Both the position numbers and the translations under genes were made by a program. A stretch of DNA of 64,000 nucleotides, taken from Roseovarius sp. (lineage in GTDB: Bacteria > Pseudomonadota > Alphaproteobacteria > Rhodobacterales > Rhodobacteraceae). Below are positions 9,547 to 18,030 of this stretch, piece after piece. The stretch is from positions 62,001-126,000 of the forward strand of contig NZ_JALUXE010000028.1 of assembly GCF_027019125.1 (NCBI RefSeq), given 5' to 3'. The notes beneath the pieces were generated by a model, which searched no databases, had not been told where the DNA came from, and saw only the letters and a list, made by a program, of their open reading frames with translations. How positions within the stretch are numbered: the first letter of the stretch is position 1; the number at the start of each line of letters is the position of its first letter.

Positions 9547-9591
9547 CCACCGAATCGGACCTATATGCTCGCATCCGATACGTGTTGTGAT

Positions 9592-10710
9592 CTATTCTCC
9601 AGCCACCGGACGCACGATCAAATCGCGCGGCATGTTCGAGAATATCTCGGCCCCCTCGGGACGCAGGATCACGATCTCCTCAAGCCGCATGCCAAAACGC
9701 CCCTCCAGATAGATCCCCGGCTCAATGGAAAACACATTCCCGGCTTCAAGCCGCGTTTCGGATGTCGCCGTGATGTAGGGCGGCTCGTGAATGTCGATGC
9801 CAAGACCATGGCCGGTGCGATGCAGGAATCGGTCGCCATAGCCTGCGGCGGCAATCACATCGCGCGCGGCCTTGTCGACTTCGCGCGCCAAGGCTCCGGG
9901 CCGGGCCGCAGCAAGTGCTGCTTGAACGGCCTGATCGACCACGCTGAAAATCTCGGCATAGGTGGCATCCGGCGTGCCGAAATAGCCGCAACGCGTCATG
10001 TCTGAGGGGTAGCCATTCAAGCGGCAGCCGGTATCGAGCAACACGGGCATGTCGCGTTCCAGCCGCGTTGCGCCGGGCGTGTGATGCGGAAACGCCCCGG
10101 ACGGGCCAAAACAGACAGAGCAGAATTCCAGCGTCGCGCCATTCGCGCCATAGAAATCCTGAATGATCTGAACCAGGTCGCGCTCGGTCATCCCCTCGCG
10201 AAGCGCATCAAACGCGGCCTGAACCGCCCGGTCATTGAGAAGATGCGCGGCCTTGATCGCTTCGAACTCGGCGGCGTCCTTGCAGGCGCGCAGAGCACCC
10301 ACCGTATCTTGCGTAAAGCGCCGACGCGGGGCTTCAAGATGGTCCAGCAGCAAGAGCGCGAAATCCGTCCGCATGGTTTCATCAAGCACAACCGAGAGGC
10401 CGGGACGGTTTGCATTGCAGGCGCTCAGAATGTCCCGCAGAGCCGCATGCGGACCTTCGTCATCCCGCCACATATGAAACGGCCAATCGGTTGATTGCCG
10501 CGCCGAGGCGGAATTGAGCGAGGGCATGAGAAACCCGGCGTAATCCTGTGTGACCAGCAGCATCACGGGCCGTTCGTCGCCATGCGGATGCACCCCCGAG
10601 AGCCACGCCATATGGCTCGACGGTCCAAGGACCACCAGGTCAGAGCCAGTTGCCTCCATACGGGTGCGTAGGGCGGCGAGGCGGGATTGGGCAAGGGGAA
10701 AGGCGGTCAT
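9592..10710 (-). CDS. M24 family metallopeptidase (Xaa-Pro peptidase/creatinase fold)
   Basis: A 372-residue protein with an N-terminal creatinase-like domain and a C-terminal pita-bread peptidase domain. The five metal-binding positions are visible: two aspartates in DTGCRLNGYPSDMTR, a histidine in HRTGHGLGIDIHEP, and glutamates in SIEPGIY and LEEIVIL. It could cleave Xaa-Pro peptides, or hydrolyse a non-peptide C-N bond as creatinase and ectoine hydrolase do. Position upstream of the peptide transporter and its regulator on the same strand suggests it processes the imported compound in the cytoplasm. Confidence 0.85.
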   Translation of the reverse strand: MTAFPLAQSRLAALRTRMEATGSDLVVLGPSSHMAWLSGVHPHGDERPVMLLVTQDYAGFLMPSLNSASARQSTDWPFHMWRDDEGPHAALRDILSACNANRPGLSVVLDETMRTDFALLLLDHLEAPRRRFTQDTVGALRACKDAAEFEAIKAAHLLNDRAVQAAFDALREGMTERDLVQIIQDFYGANGATLEFCSVCFGPSGAFPHHTPGATRLERDMPVLLDTGCRLNGYPSDMTRCGYFGTPDATYAEIFSVVDQAVQAALAAARPGALAREVDKAARDVIAAAGYGDRFLHRTGHGLGIDIHEPPYITATSETRLEAGNVFSIEPGIYLEGRFGMRLEEIVILRPEGAEIFSNMPRDLIVRPVAGE

Positions 10711-10891
10711 GATGGCTCCTGCCGGTTGAGAAGGTTAGCGCAAGGAGAGAGCCGGGCCCGAAGCGACGAATCATCCCTGATCTTCGCGACAGTAAAAGAC
10801 AATCCGAGGGCTCACACCCTCCTCTTGGTATGGCGTATATCGGCTCGGAAATACGAACGCACGGCCTCTTCTCGGAGTGGCGGGAGGCATC

Positions 10892-11914
10892 TCATAGGGG
10901 GCGCGCAGTGCCGCGCACGATACATTCGAGCGGACAGCAGATACGGAAATGATCCTCGCTCGCCCCCGTGATAAGATCGGTAAACCGCTCTCCGGCAATC
11001 TCGCCGATACTGCGGGCGGGAATGCGGATCGTGGTCAGGCCCGGCTCCATCTCGGCGGAGCCTTTGAAGTCGCCGATACCGATCACCGAAATATCCTCGG
11101 GAACGCGCAGACCGCAGCTTTGCGCGCCATAGATCACCCCTTGGGCAATCACGTCATTGCCGCACAAGAGCGCGGTCGGGCGATGCGCCCGGCGCAAGAG
11201 ATCCTGCGCCACCTGTTTGGCCTGCGCGATGCTATAGGAGGCCTCCCATTGCCAATCCGCAATCAGGGGGACGCCCGCAGCCGACAGCCGGTCCCGCGCG
11301 CCCCATAGGCGGGCACTGGCCCGGTCATTGCCATCCGGGCGCGGAAAGACCAGCCCGATGTCGCGATGTCCAAACCCAAGCAGATGATCGGCGGCAATGC
11401 GCCCCGCCTCGCGATTGTCCGCCCCGACACAAGGCAACAGCGAGTCGGGCGCATAATTCCAGAGCGCCATCGCGGGCGTGCCCTGCTGCTCCAACAACCG
11501 GAGGCTGGCGTCCGAATGTTCGAACCCGACCAACGCAATGCCATCCACCCGATGTTCCATCAGTTTGCGCATCATCGCATATTCGCGATCAAGGTCATAT
11601 GAATGCGACGCGATGAGCAATGTAAAACCGGCCCGGTCGATGGAATCGGAAAAAGACTGGATCACTTCGGCAAAGATCGCATGGTCGATGGTCGGCACGA
11701 TCAATCCGATGGTGGCATTACGCCGCCCATGCATCGACTGAGCGGCGCGATTGCGGATATACCCCAGCTTTTCGACCGCGCGGGTAATGCGTTTACGAGT
11801 GGCCGGGCTGACCAGACCGGGATGGTTGAAACTGCGCGACACCGTCGAAGGTGAAACCCGCGCGGCCTTTGCCACAGCCATGATATCGACCTTTTCATTC
11901 ATTTTGTCAGACAC
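10892..11914 (-). CDS. LacI family transcriptional regulator
   Basis: A 340-residue repressor-type protein starting at GTG (11914); an internal ATG four codons later is an alternative. The N terminus is a LacI helix-turn-helix (VAKAARVSPSTVSRSFNHPGLVSPATRKRI) with the hinge helix RNRAAQSMHGR. The remainder is a periplasmic-binding-protein-like effector domain (TIGLIVPTIDHAIFAEVIQS). It is transcribed divergently from tctABC and the two CoA-linked enzyme genes, so those are its likely targets. The effector would be the transported acid or its CoA derivative. Confidence 0.88.
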   Translation of the reverse strand: MSDKMNEKVDIMAVAKAARVSPSTVSRSFNHPGLVSPATRKRITRAVEKLGYIRNRAAQSMHGRRNATIGLIVPTIDHAIFAEVIQSFSDSIDRAGFTLLIASHSYDLDREYAMMRKLMEHRVDGIALVGFEHSDASLRLLEQQGTPAMALWNYAPDSLLPCVGADNREAGRIAADHLLGFGHRDIGLVFPRPDGNDRASARLWGARDRLSAAGVPLIADWQWEASYSIAQAKQVAQDLLRRAHRPTALLCGNDVIAQGVIYGAQSCGLRVPEDISVIGIGDFKGSAEMEPGLTTIRIPARSIGEIAGERFTDLITGASEDHFRICCPLECIVRGTARPL

Positions 11915-11938
11915 TTAAACCACCATTCCATGGATTTT

Positions 11939-11966
11939 ATGAAAACATTTGCATTACTATTTTCAT
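11939..11966. promoter_or_regulatory. Inverted repeat in the lacI-tctA divergent region
   Basis: ATGAAAA and TTTTCAT are separated by 14 bases in the 110-base gap between the regulator and the TTT transporter. It is the only clear symmetric element there and is a candidate operator for the LacI-type protein. The wide spacer is atypical for LacI operators, so it could also be two overlapping half sites. Confidence 0.35.
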
Positions 11967-12024
11967 CACTTACCGTTAGACTTCAACCGGCGGTATTGCC
12001 CGGAACCGCAACGGGAGGTGCGCG

Positions 12025-13545
12025 TTGGAGTTCATCTACTACTTCGGAGAGGTCTTTACGCCGATATCCTTCATGCTGCTTGTGGGCGGCACCATCGGCG
12101 GGCTGATCCTGGGGGCAACCCCCGGTCTCTCGCCGACCATGGCGGTGGCGCTGCTCATTCCGTTCACCTTTCGGCTTGAGCCTGCGCATGGCCTGATCCT
12201 GCTCGGGGCGGCCTATACCTCGACCGTTGCAGGCGGCGCAGTCAGCGCGATCCTGCTCAAGATACCAGGGGCACCTGCCAATATCGCAACCACGCTGGAC
12301 GGGCATACGATGGCCACGCAGGGACGTGGCGCGGAAGCGTTGCAACTTTCCTTTCTGTCCTCGGCAGCCGGGGGCGTCTTTGGCGTTCTGCTGTTGATAT
12401 TTCTCACGCCGATGCTGGCAAAATGGGCGCTGGCCTTCGGGCCGTCGCATCTCTTCTGGCTGGCCATTCTGGGTGTGACGGTGATTGGCACGCTGGACAC
12501 CAACTCTGTAGTCAAGGGTCTGCTCTCGGGCTGCATGGGGATGTGGCTGGCCACCATTGGGTTTGACGACATCATGGGCGCGCAACGCTTTATCGTGCAT
12601 CCGTCGCTGGCGGGGGGGATCAGCATCGTGCCTGCCTTGATTGGCCTTTTTGCAATCCCGCAAGTGCTCGCGATGTTCGCGCGCGGACGTCAGCCGGTGG
12701 GCAGTGATGTGATCGCAGTGCAAAAACACCCCATCGGCAAGGCGATGCGCGAGATGACCCGTCGCTGGCGTGCGCTCGGCATCGGCACCGCCATTGGTTC
12801 CATCATCGGCCTCATTCCGGGCATCGGGGGACAGATTGCCGGGCTCGTCGCCTATGATCAGGCCAAGAAATTCAGCTCCGAGCGTCAGAATTTCGGCAAG
12901 GGCCATTCCGAGGGCGTGATTGCCGCGGAAAGTGCCAACAACGCCATGGTCGGCCCCTCTCTGGTGCCCCTGCTTACGCTTTCAGTGCCCGGCAGCCCGA
13001 CGGCGGCGGTTCTCCTGGGCGGCCTGCTGATCCACGGAATCTTTCCGGGGAGTGACCTTTTTGACAACCACCCGGATGTCGCCTGGACCTTCATCAACTC
13101 GATGCTGATCGGGCAGGTGTTGATGTGCATCTTTGGCCTTTACGTGGCGGGCCTTGCCGCGCGCGTGGCACAGGTGCCGCAATATGTGATGGCTGCGGTG
13201 GTTCTGGGGCTGGCTGTATTTGGCTCGTACTCTGTCCAGAACTCGATGGGCGATGTCTATGTGATGGCCGCATTGGGCATCGGCATGTTCTTTCTGGAAC
13301 GGTTCGGCTTTACCGCCGCACCGCTCGTGCTGGGTCTTATCCTTGGGCCGATCGCCGAGGCCAATTTTACCCAAGGCTCGATGATCGCCGACGCCACCGA
13401 TGGGCGGTTCAGCTATTTCTTCGGCGGCACGCTGAATATCGTGCTGATCCTTATCGTGATCGCCTCTGTCGCCTATTTGGCCTGGATGGAAGTTCTGCAA
13501 CGTCGTCAGGATCGGGCCGATCAGGCCAATGAGGCCAAGGCATGA
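12025..13545 (+). CDS. tctA: Tripartite tricarboxylate transporter large membrane subunit, TctA type
   Basis: A 506-residue polytopic membrane protein. The start is TTG at 12025, supported by a GGGAGGTG ribosome-binding site 5-12 bases upstream. It contains the two signature regions of TctA: GLILGATPGLSPTMAVALLIPFTF near residue 30 and IGLIPGIGGQIAGLVAYDQAKK near residue 260. It is the sodium-coupled transport subunit working with TctB and the periplasmic TctC. TTT systems import citrate, other carboxylates and, in some roseobacters, sulfolactate. The downstream enzymes suggest a carboxylate or sulfonate that is activated with CoA. Confidence 0.92.
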   Translation: MEFIYYFGEVFTPISFMLLVGGTIGGLILGATPGLSPTMAVALLIPFTFRLEPAHGLILLGAAYTSTVAGGAVSAILLKIPGAPANIATTLDGHTMATQGRGAEALQLSFLSSAAGGVFGVLLLIFLTPMLAKWALAFGPSHLFWLAILGVTVIGTLDTNSVVKGLLSGCMGMWLATIGFDDIMGAQRFIVHPSLAGGISIVPALIGLFAIPQVLAMFARGRQPVGSDVIAVQKHPIGKAMREMTRRWRALGIGTAIGSIIGLIPGIGGQIAGLVAYDQAKKFSSERQNFGKGHSEGVIAAESANNAMVGPSLVPLLTLSVPGSPTAAVLLGGLLIHGIFPGSDLFDNHPDVAWTFINSMLIGQVLMCIFGLYVAGLAARVAQVPQYVMAAVVLGLAVFGSYSVQNSMGDVYVMAALGIGMFFLERFGFTAAPLVLGLILGPIAEANFTQGSMIADATDGRFSYFFGGTLNIVLILIVIASVAYLAWMEVLQRRQDRADQANEAKA

Positions 13546-13997
13546 GACAGTGGCAGCATATCATCCCATCCGGCGCCATTGCCGCACTTGGCCTTTGGGT
13601 CTGCTATGTCAGCTTTACCCAGAAACCGACGCAGGCTTTTCTATTTCCCCGGCTGATTTCCAGTGTCTTTGTCATTCTGGCACTCTGGACCTTTGGCCGG
13701 GCGCTCTTGGGCCTTTCGCGTGCCGGCACCGGGATCGGCAGAACGATGTTTCTGAATATCCTGCCGGGGCTGCTGGTGGCGGCTGTCTATATCTTCTGGG
13801 CGGCAGAGGCGCTCGGGTTCTATAGCGGAAGCGCCCTCGCCTTTTTCACGCTGCTCAGCCTCTACGATCCCGCGTCCCACGGCGAAGTCAAAAGTTGGGT
13901 CCGCCGGATCGTGATCACGGCCGGGTTCATCCTCGTGATGTATCTGCTCTTTGCCAAGCTGCTCAGCGTTTTCACACCGCGTGGCCTGTTTTTCTAA
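13542..13997 (+). CDS. tctB: Tripartite tricarboxylate transporter small membrane subunit, TctB type
   Basis: A 151-residue protein with four predicted transmembrane segments (for example ALGLWVCYVSF, VFVILALWTFG, ILPGLLVAAVYIFWA, RIVITAGFILVMYLLFAKLL), matching the small subunit of TTT transporters. Its ATG overlaps the tctA stop by four bases, so the two membrane subunits are translationally coupled. The tctC gene follows after 48 bases. Confidence 0.9.
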   Translation: MRQWQHIIPSGAIAALGLWVCYVSFTQKPTQAFLFPRLISSVFVILALWTFGRALLGLSRAGTGIGRTMFLNILPGLLVAAVYIFWAAEALGFYSGSALAFFTLLSLYDPASHGEVKSWVRRIVITAGFILVMYLLFAKLLSVFTPRGLFF

Positions 13998-14045
13998 AAC
14001 TGCCGGAACAATCCGGACATTCAAAAACCAAGGGAGGAAAAGACC

Positions 14046-15005
14046 ATGACCAAGATACTCAAAGGGCTGGCGACGGCCCTATTGCTCGCGGCGGCCCCAG
14101 CTGCGGCGCAGGACTATCCGGACCGCCCCGTGATGATGATGGTCAGCTACGGCGCGGGTGGGGCCACCGATTTTCAGGCACGGATCGTGACCATGACCGC
14201 CGGAAACGAGGATGCGCTTGGCCAGCCCATCGCCATCATCAACAAGCCCGGCGCCGGCGGGCGCGTTGGCTGGAACTGGCTGGCCACACAGGCCGAGGCG
14301 GATGGCTACACCCTGGGTGCCTACAACATTCCCCATTTCATCGCGCAATCAATCGAAGGTGGTGTCGAATACAGCGTGGATAGCTTTGAGCCGATTGCCA
14401 ATTGGGGCGCGGACCCAGCAGTCTTCATCGTCGGTGCCGACAGCCCGTTCAACTCGATGCAGGATGTGGTGAACTGGGCCAAGGAGAATCCCGGAAAACT
14501 GACCTTTTCCGGCGCCGGTCTTTTCGTGGGCCATCATATCGCGGCCCTGCAGCTCGAAGCTGCCGCAGATGTCAAACTTGCCTATATCCCCAACAACTCA
14601 GGCGGGGCGGGTGCCATGAAGGCCGTGATCGCCGGAGAGGTCATGGGCGGTGTCAACAACCTGTCAGACGCTTATCGCGCCGCGAATGCGGGCAGCGTCA
14701 AGATTCTGGGTGTGTTCGATACCGAGCGCAGCAGCTTCCTGCCCGATGTGCCCACCTTGCAGGAGGCCGGGTATGACATTGACAACGCCAGCGTGAATTA
14801 CCGTGGCATCATGGTCCCCAAAGGCACGCCCCAAGAGATCATCGACAAGCTGGCAGCCGTGATGCCCGCCATGTTCGGCAATCCCAGTGTCATCAAACAG
14901 ATGGAGGCAGGCGGATCGCCGATCAAGATCATGACGCGGGACGAAGTGATCGAGATGTGGGCCGCCCGCCAGAAAACCCTGGAGAAGCTTTTGGCAGGGC
15001 TTTGA
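14046..15005 (+). CDS. tctC: Tripartite tricarboxylate transporter substrate-binding protein, TctC/Bug type
   Basis: A 319-residue periplasmic receptor with a signal peptide (MTKILKGLATALLLAAAPAAA) and the Bug-family core: YPDRPVMMMVSYGAGGATD, INKPGAGGRVGWNWLA and a PDVPTLQEAGYD motif. A good ribosome-binding site (AGGGAGG) precedes it. In Bug receptors the GAGGATD loop binds a carboxylate of the ligand, so the substrate should be a carboxylic acid. Sulfoacetate would satisfy this and fit the two enzymes downstream, but the family is too broad for certainty. Confidence 0.9.
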   Translation: MTKILKGLATALLLAAAPAAAQDYPDRPVMMMVSYGAGGATDFQARIVTMTAGNEDALGQPIAIINKPGAGGRVGWNWLATQAEADGYTLGAYNIPHFIAQSIEGGVEYSVDSFEPIANWGADPAVFIVGADSPFNSMQDVVNWAKENPGKLTFSGAGLFVGHHIAALQLEAAADVKLAYIPNNSGGAGAMKAVIAGEVMGGVNNLSDAYRAANAGSVKILGVFDTERSSFLPDVPTLQEAGYDIDNASVNYRGIMVPKGTPQEIIDKLAAVMPAMFGNPSVIKQMEAGGSPIKIMTRDEVIEMWAARQKTLEKLLAGL

Positions 15006-15027
15006 TCCTGCAGCAAAGCCCGCATCG

Positions 15028-15053
15028 GCAGGGCAGCCCCGGGCATGCCCTGC
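15028..15053 (+). other. Intercistronic stem-loop after tctC
   Basis: GCAGGGC and GCCCTGC pair across a 12-base loop in the 72-base gap between the TTT genes and the aldehyde dehydrogenase. No T-run follows, so it is not a classical terminator. It may stabilise the upstream transporter transcript. Confidence 0.35.
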
Positions 15054-15077
15054 GACCAACCCGACAAGGAACACCAC

Positions 15078-16487
15078 ATGAGCGTTGAAGGTGATATCGC
15101 CGCCGTCGAAGACGTGATGGCCAAGGCGCGAGCCGCACAACGGGCCTACGAGACTGGCGGGTCGCAAGAACTCTATGATCGCACCGCAGAGGCTGTGGCC
15201 TGGGCCATCATGGAGCCTGCCCGCAACCGCGCCCTGGCGGAGCTCTCGGTGGCCACCACCGGCATCGGCAATGTGCCCGACAAGATCACCAAGAACCACC
15301 GCAAGACGCTCGGGCTGATGCGCGACATCGCCGGGGCCAAGACCTTTGGTGTCATCCGCGACGATCCCGCAACCGGCATCACTGAAATCGCCCGCCCGAT
15401 CGGGGTCATCGGTGCCGTGGTGCCCTCGACCAACCCGGGGGCAACCCCGGCCAACAACATCATCAACGCCCTCAAATGCGGCAATGCCATCGTGCTTTCG
15501 CCCTCACCCAAGGGGGTGCCCACCTGTGAGCGATTGCTAGAGCATATCCACGCCGAATTTGCCAAGATCGGAGCAAATCCCGATCTGGTGCAAATGGTGC
15601 CCGCGCCCGGATCCAAGGCCAAGACGCAGCGCATGCTGGAATTGTCCGACCTGGTGGTTGTGACCGGCAGTCAGGACAACGTGCGCCGCGCCTATACCTG
15701 CGGCACACCCGCGATTGGCGTGGGCGCAGGCAATGTCACCGTGATCGTGGACGAAACCGCCGATCTGGCCGCCGCTGCCGCCAAGATCGCAGCGTCCAAG
15801 ACCTTTGACAACGCGACGTCCTGCTCATCGGAAAATGCGGTTGTCGTGGTGGATGCTGTCTATGAAGATTTTGTCGCGGCATTGGCTCGTGAAGGCGGCG
15901 CACTGGTTCCCGAGGCGGACTCAGCCGATCTCGTGGCACGACTTTGGCCCGACGGCCATCTCAATCGCGCAGTGATCGCACAGGATGCGCCGCGCATGAT
16001 CGAGGCGCTTGGCCTCTTGGGGAAAGTGCCCCAGGCGACGCGCTTTGTAGCGGTCGAAACGCGGGGGATCGGGCCAGAGCATCCGCTTTCAGGTGAAAAA
16101 CTGAGCCTTGTTCTGGCGCTCTACCGCGCCGCGGACTTCACGGATGCAACCAGGATCGTTGCACGCATCCTCAGCCATCAGGGGGCAGGTCATTCCATAG
16201 GCCTGCACAGCACCGACGATGCCCGCGCGCGCCACCTTGGGGCCACGCTCCCGACCTGCCGGGTGATCGTCAATCAGGCGCATTGCTTTGCGACAGGTGG
16301 CGCCTTTAACAACGGCATGCCCTTTTCCCTCTCGATGGGATGCGGCAGTTGGGGGGGCAACTCCATAGACGACAATCTCAACTGGCGGCATTTCCTGCAA
16401 ACCACCAAGATCGTTCGGGAAATTCCACCGCGAGAGCCCACGCTCGACGAGATTTTCGGCGAGTATTGGCAGGTGGCCGGACGATGA
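15078..16487 (+). CDS. sauS: CoA-acylating aldehyde dehydrogenase, probable sulfoacetaldehyde dehydrogenase (acylating)
   Basis: Start at 15078 (MSVEGDIAAV) follows an AAGGAA box; the product is 469 residues. It belongs to the acylating branch of the aldehyde dehydrogenase superfamily (EutE, AdhE N-terminal domain): the catalytic Cys249 sits in KTFDNATSCSSEN, with a PSTNPGATPANN segment near residue 116 and GVGAGNVTV near 214. It should interconvert an acyl-CoA and an aldehyde with NAD(P). Overall sequence character and the adjacent CoA ligase fit SauS, which reduces sulfoacetyl-CoA to sulfoacetaldehyde. That substrate is inferred from context; another short-chain acid is possible. Confidence 0.6.
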   Translation: MSVEGDIAAVEDVMAKARAAQRAYETGGSQELYDRTAEAVAWAIMEPARNRALAELSVATTGIGNVPDKITKNHRKTLGLMRDIAGAKTFGVIRDDPATGITEIARPIGVIGAVVPSTNPGATPANNIINALKCGNAIVLSPSPKGVPTCERLLEHIHAEFAKIGANPDLVQMVPAPGSKAKTQRMLELSDLVVVTGSQDNVRRAYTCGTPAIGVGAGNVTVIVDETADLAAAAAKIAASKTFDNATSCSSENAVVVVDAVYEDFVAALAREGGALVPEADSADLVARLWPDGHLNRAVIAQDAPRMIEALGLLGKVPQATRFVAVETRGIGPEHPLSGEKLSLVLALYRAADFTDATRIVARILSHQGAGHSIGLHSTDDARARHLGATLPTCRVIVNQAHCFATGGAFNNGMPFSLSMGCGSWGGNSIDDNLNWRHFLQTTKIVREIPPREPTLDEIFGEYWQVAGR

Positions 16488-18001
16488 AGCTCCGCCGCGA
16501 CACGCCCCCCGAAGGCACACTGCGGGACTGGGTCGATGCCCGCGCCGAGGCCGGTGGCATGGCGCTGTCCTTTCCAGATGAAGGCACGGCGCTGGATTGG
16601 CCCGGTTTGCGCAGCCGCGCACGGGCGATCGCTGCCCTTTTGACAGCACGGGGGATCGCCAAAGGGGAAAGTGTCGCCATCCTGCACCCTAACGGGCAGG
16701 CGGCGATCGAGGCGATTTATGGAACGCTCTACGGTGGCTTTCGCGCCACGATGATCAATCTCGTCGCCGGGGCAGAGGCGATTGGCTACGCGCTCGACCA
16801 TTCAGGGGCGCGGGTGGCGCTTGTTCATCCGACCCAAAAGAGCGTCTTCGATAACGTAAACCCCGATGGGCGCATTGCCATGGTGGACATGGCCGAGACC
16901 GCGCCAGAAGCCGTCCTGCATCCCGTAACCCCGGATGACCATGCTTTGCTGATGTATACCTCGGGCACAACGGGGCGCCCCAAGGGGGTTGTGCACACCC
17001 AAGCCAGCCTTTTGGCCGGGGGGTGGACCACGACCATCGCCCATGACCTCACACCCGAAGATACGGGGCTTTGTGTCTTGCCCGTCTATCATATCAACGG
17101 ACTTTGTGTGTCGGTCATGGGCTCGCTCGTGTCAGGGGGGCAGTTGGCCATGTGCGCGCGGTTCTCTGCACGCCGGTTCTGGGCGCAGGCTTCTGAAACA
17201 AGGGCCACTTGGTTTTCGGTCGTGCCGACCATCGTATCGCATCTGTTGCATGGGGAAACTGGACCAGACCCAGAGACCCGCAGACGGCTCCGGTTCGGGC
17301 GCTCCGCTTCCTCCCCTCTGCCGGTCGAGGTGCATACGGCGTTCGAGGCCCGGTTCGATGTGCCCATCGTCGAGACGATGGGCCTTACAGAGACTGCGGC
17401 GCAGATCCTCTCGAACCCACTTCCGCCCGGCCGGCGCAAGATTGGCTCTCCGGGTATCGCCTATGGCAATCTGGCCGAGGTGGCAGGGCCGGATATGCGC
17501 CCGCTACCTCCGGGGGAAGAGGGCGAAATCATCGTCAAAGGCCCAAACGTCATGCTGGAATATCTGCGGAATCCCGAGGCCACGCGCGACAGCTTCACAC
17601 CGGATGGCTGGCTGCGCACCGGCGATCTGGGACGCAAGGATGCAGAGGGCTATTTCTTTGTCACGGGGCGCCTCAAGGAACTGATCATAAAGGGCGGCGA
17701 GAATATCGCGCCGCGTGAAATCGACGAAGTGCTCTACGCGCATCCCGATGTGGTCGAGGCGGCGGCCTTCTCTTGTCCTTGCCCGCGCTACGGCGAGCGG
17801 GTCGAGGCGGCAGTCGTCCCAAGACCGGGCTCGACACTGACGGCCGAGACCCTTTTGACGCTCTGCAAGGACCGTCTCGGGACGTTCAAAAGCCCGGATC
17901 ACATCCATTTTCTAGACGAGTTGCCCAAAGGGCCGTCGGGCAAAATTCAGCGTGTCAGACTCAAGAGCCTGCTGGCTGGGGACCTGGAACGCAATTCCTG
18001 A
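16484..18001 (+). CDS. sauT: AMP-forming acyl-CoA ligase, probable sulfoacetate-CoA ligase
   Basis: The ATG at 16484 overlaps the dehydrogenase stop by four bases, defining a 505-residue ANL-superfamily ligase although the frame is open further upstream. Motifs: YTSGTTGRPKG near residue 155, MGLTETAAQ, GWLRTGDLG, KGGENIAPREID and the C-terminal PKGPSGKIQR. It would activate a carboxylic acid to its CoA ester for the partner acylating dehydrogenase. Together they turn an acid into an aldehyde, as in the SauT-SauS sulfoacetate pathway of Cupriavidus necator. Here a TTT transporter replaces the SauU permease. Substrate assignment is inference. Confidence 0.6.
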   Translation: MKLRRDTPPEGTLRDWVDARAEAGGMALSFPDEGTALDWPGLRSRARAIAALLTARGIAKGESVAILHPNGQAAIEAIYGTLYGGFRATMINLVAGAEAIGYALDHSGARVALVHPTQKSVFDNVNPDGRIAMVDMAETAPEAVLHPVTPDDHALLMYTSGTTGRPKGVVHTQASLLAGGWTTTIAHDLTPEDTGLCVLPVYHINGLCVSVMGSLVSGGQLAMCARFSARRFWAQASETRATWFSVVPTIVSHLLHGETGPDPETRRRLRFGRSASSPLPVEVHTAFEARFDVPIVETMGLTETAAQILSNPLPPGRRKIGSPGIAYGNLAEVAGPDMRPLPPGEEGEIIVKGPNVMLEYLRNPEATRDSFTPDGWLRTGDLGRKDAEGYFFVTGRLKELIIKGGENIAPREIDEVLYAHPDVVEAAAFSCPCPRYGERVEAAVVPRPGSTLTAETLLTLCKDRLGTFKSPDHIHFLDELPKGPSGKIQRVRLKSLLAGDLERNS

Positions 18002-18030
18002 CGACATTCTGAGATTTGGATGAGAAACGA

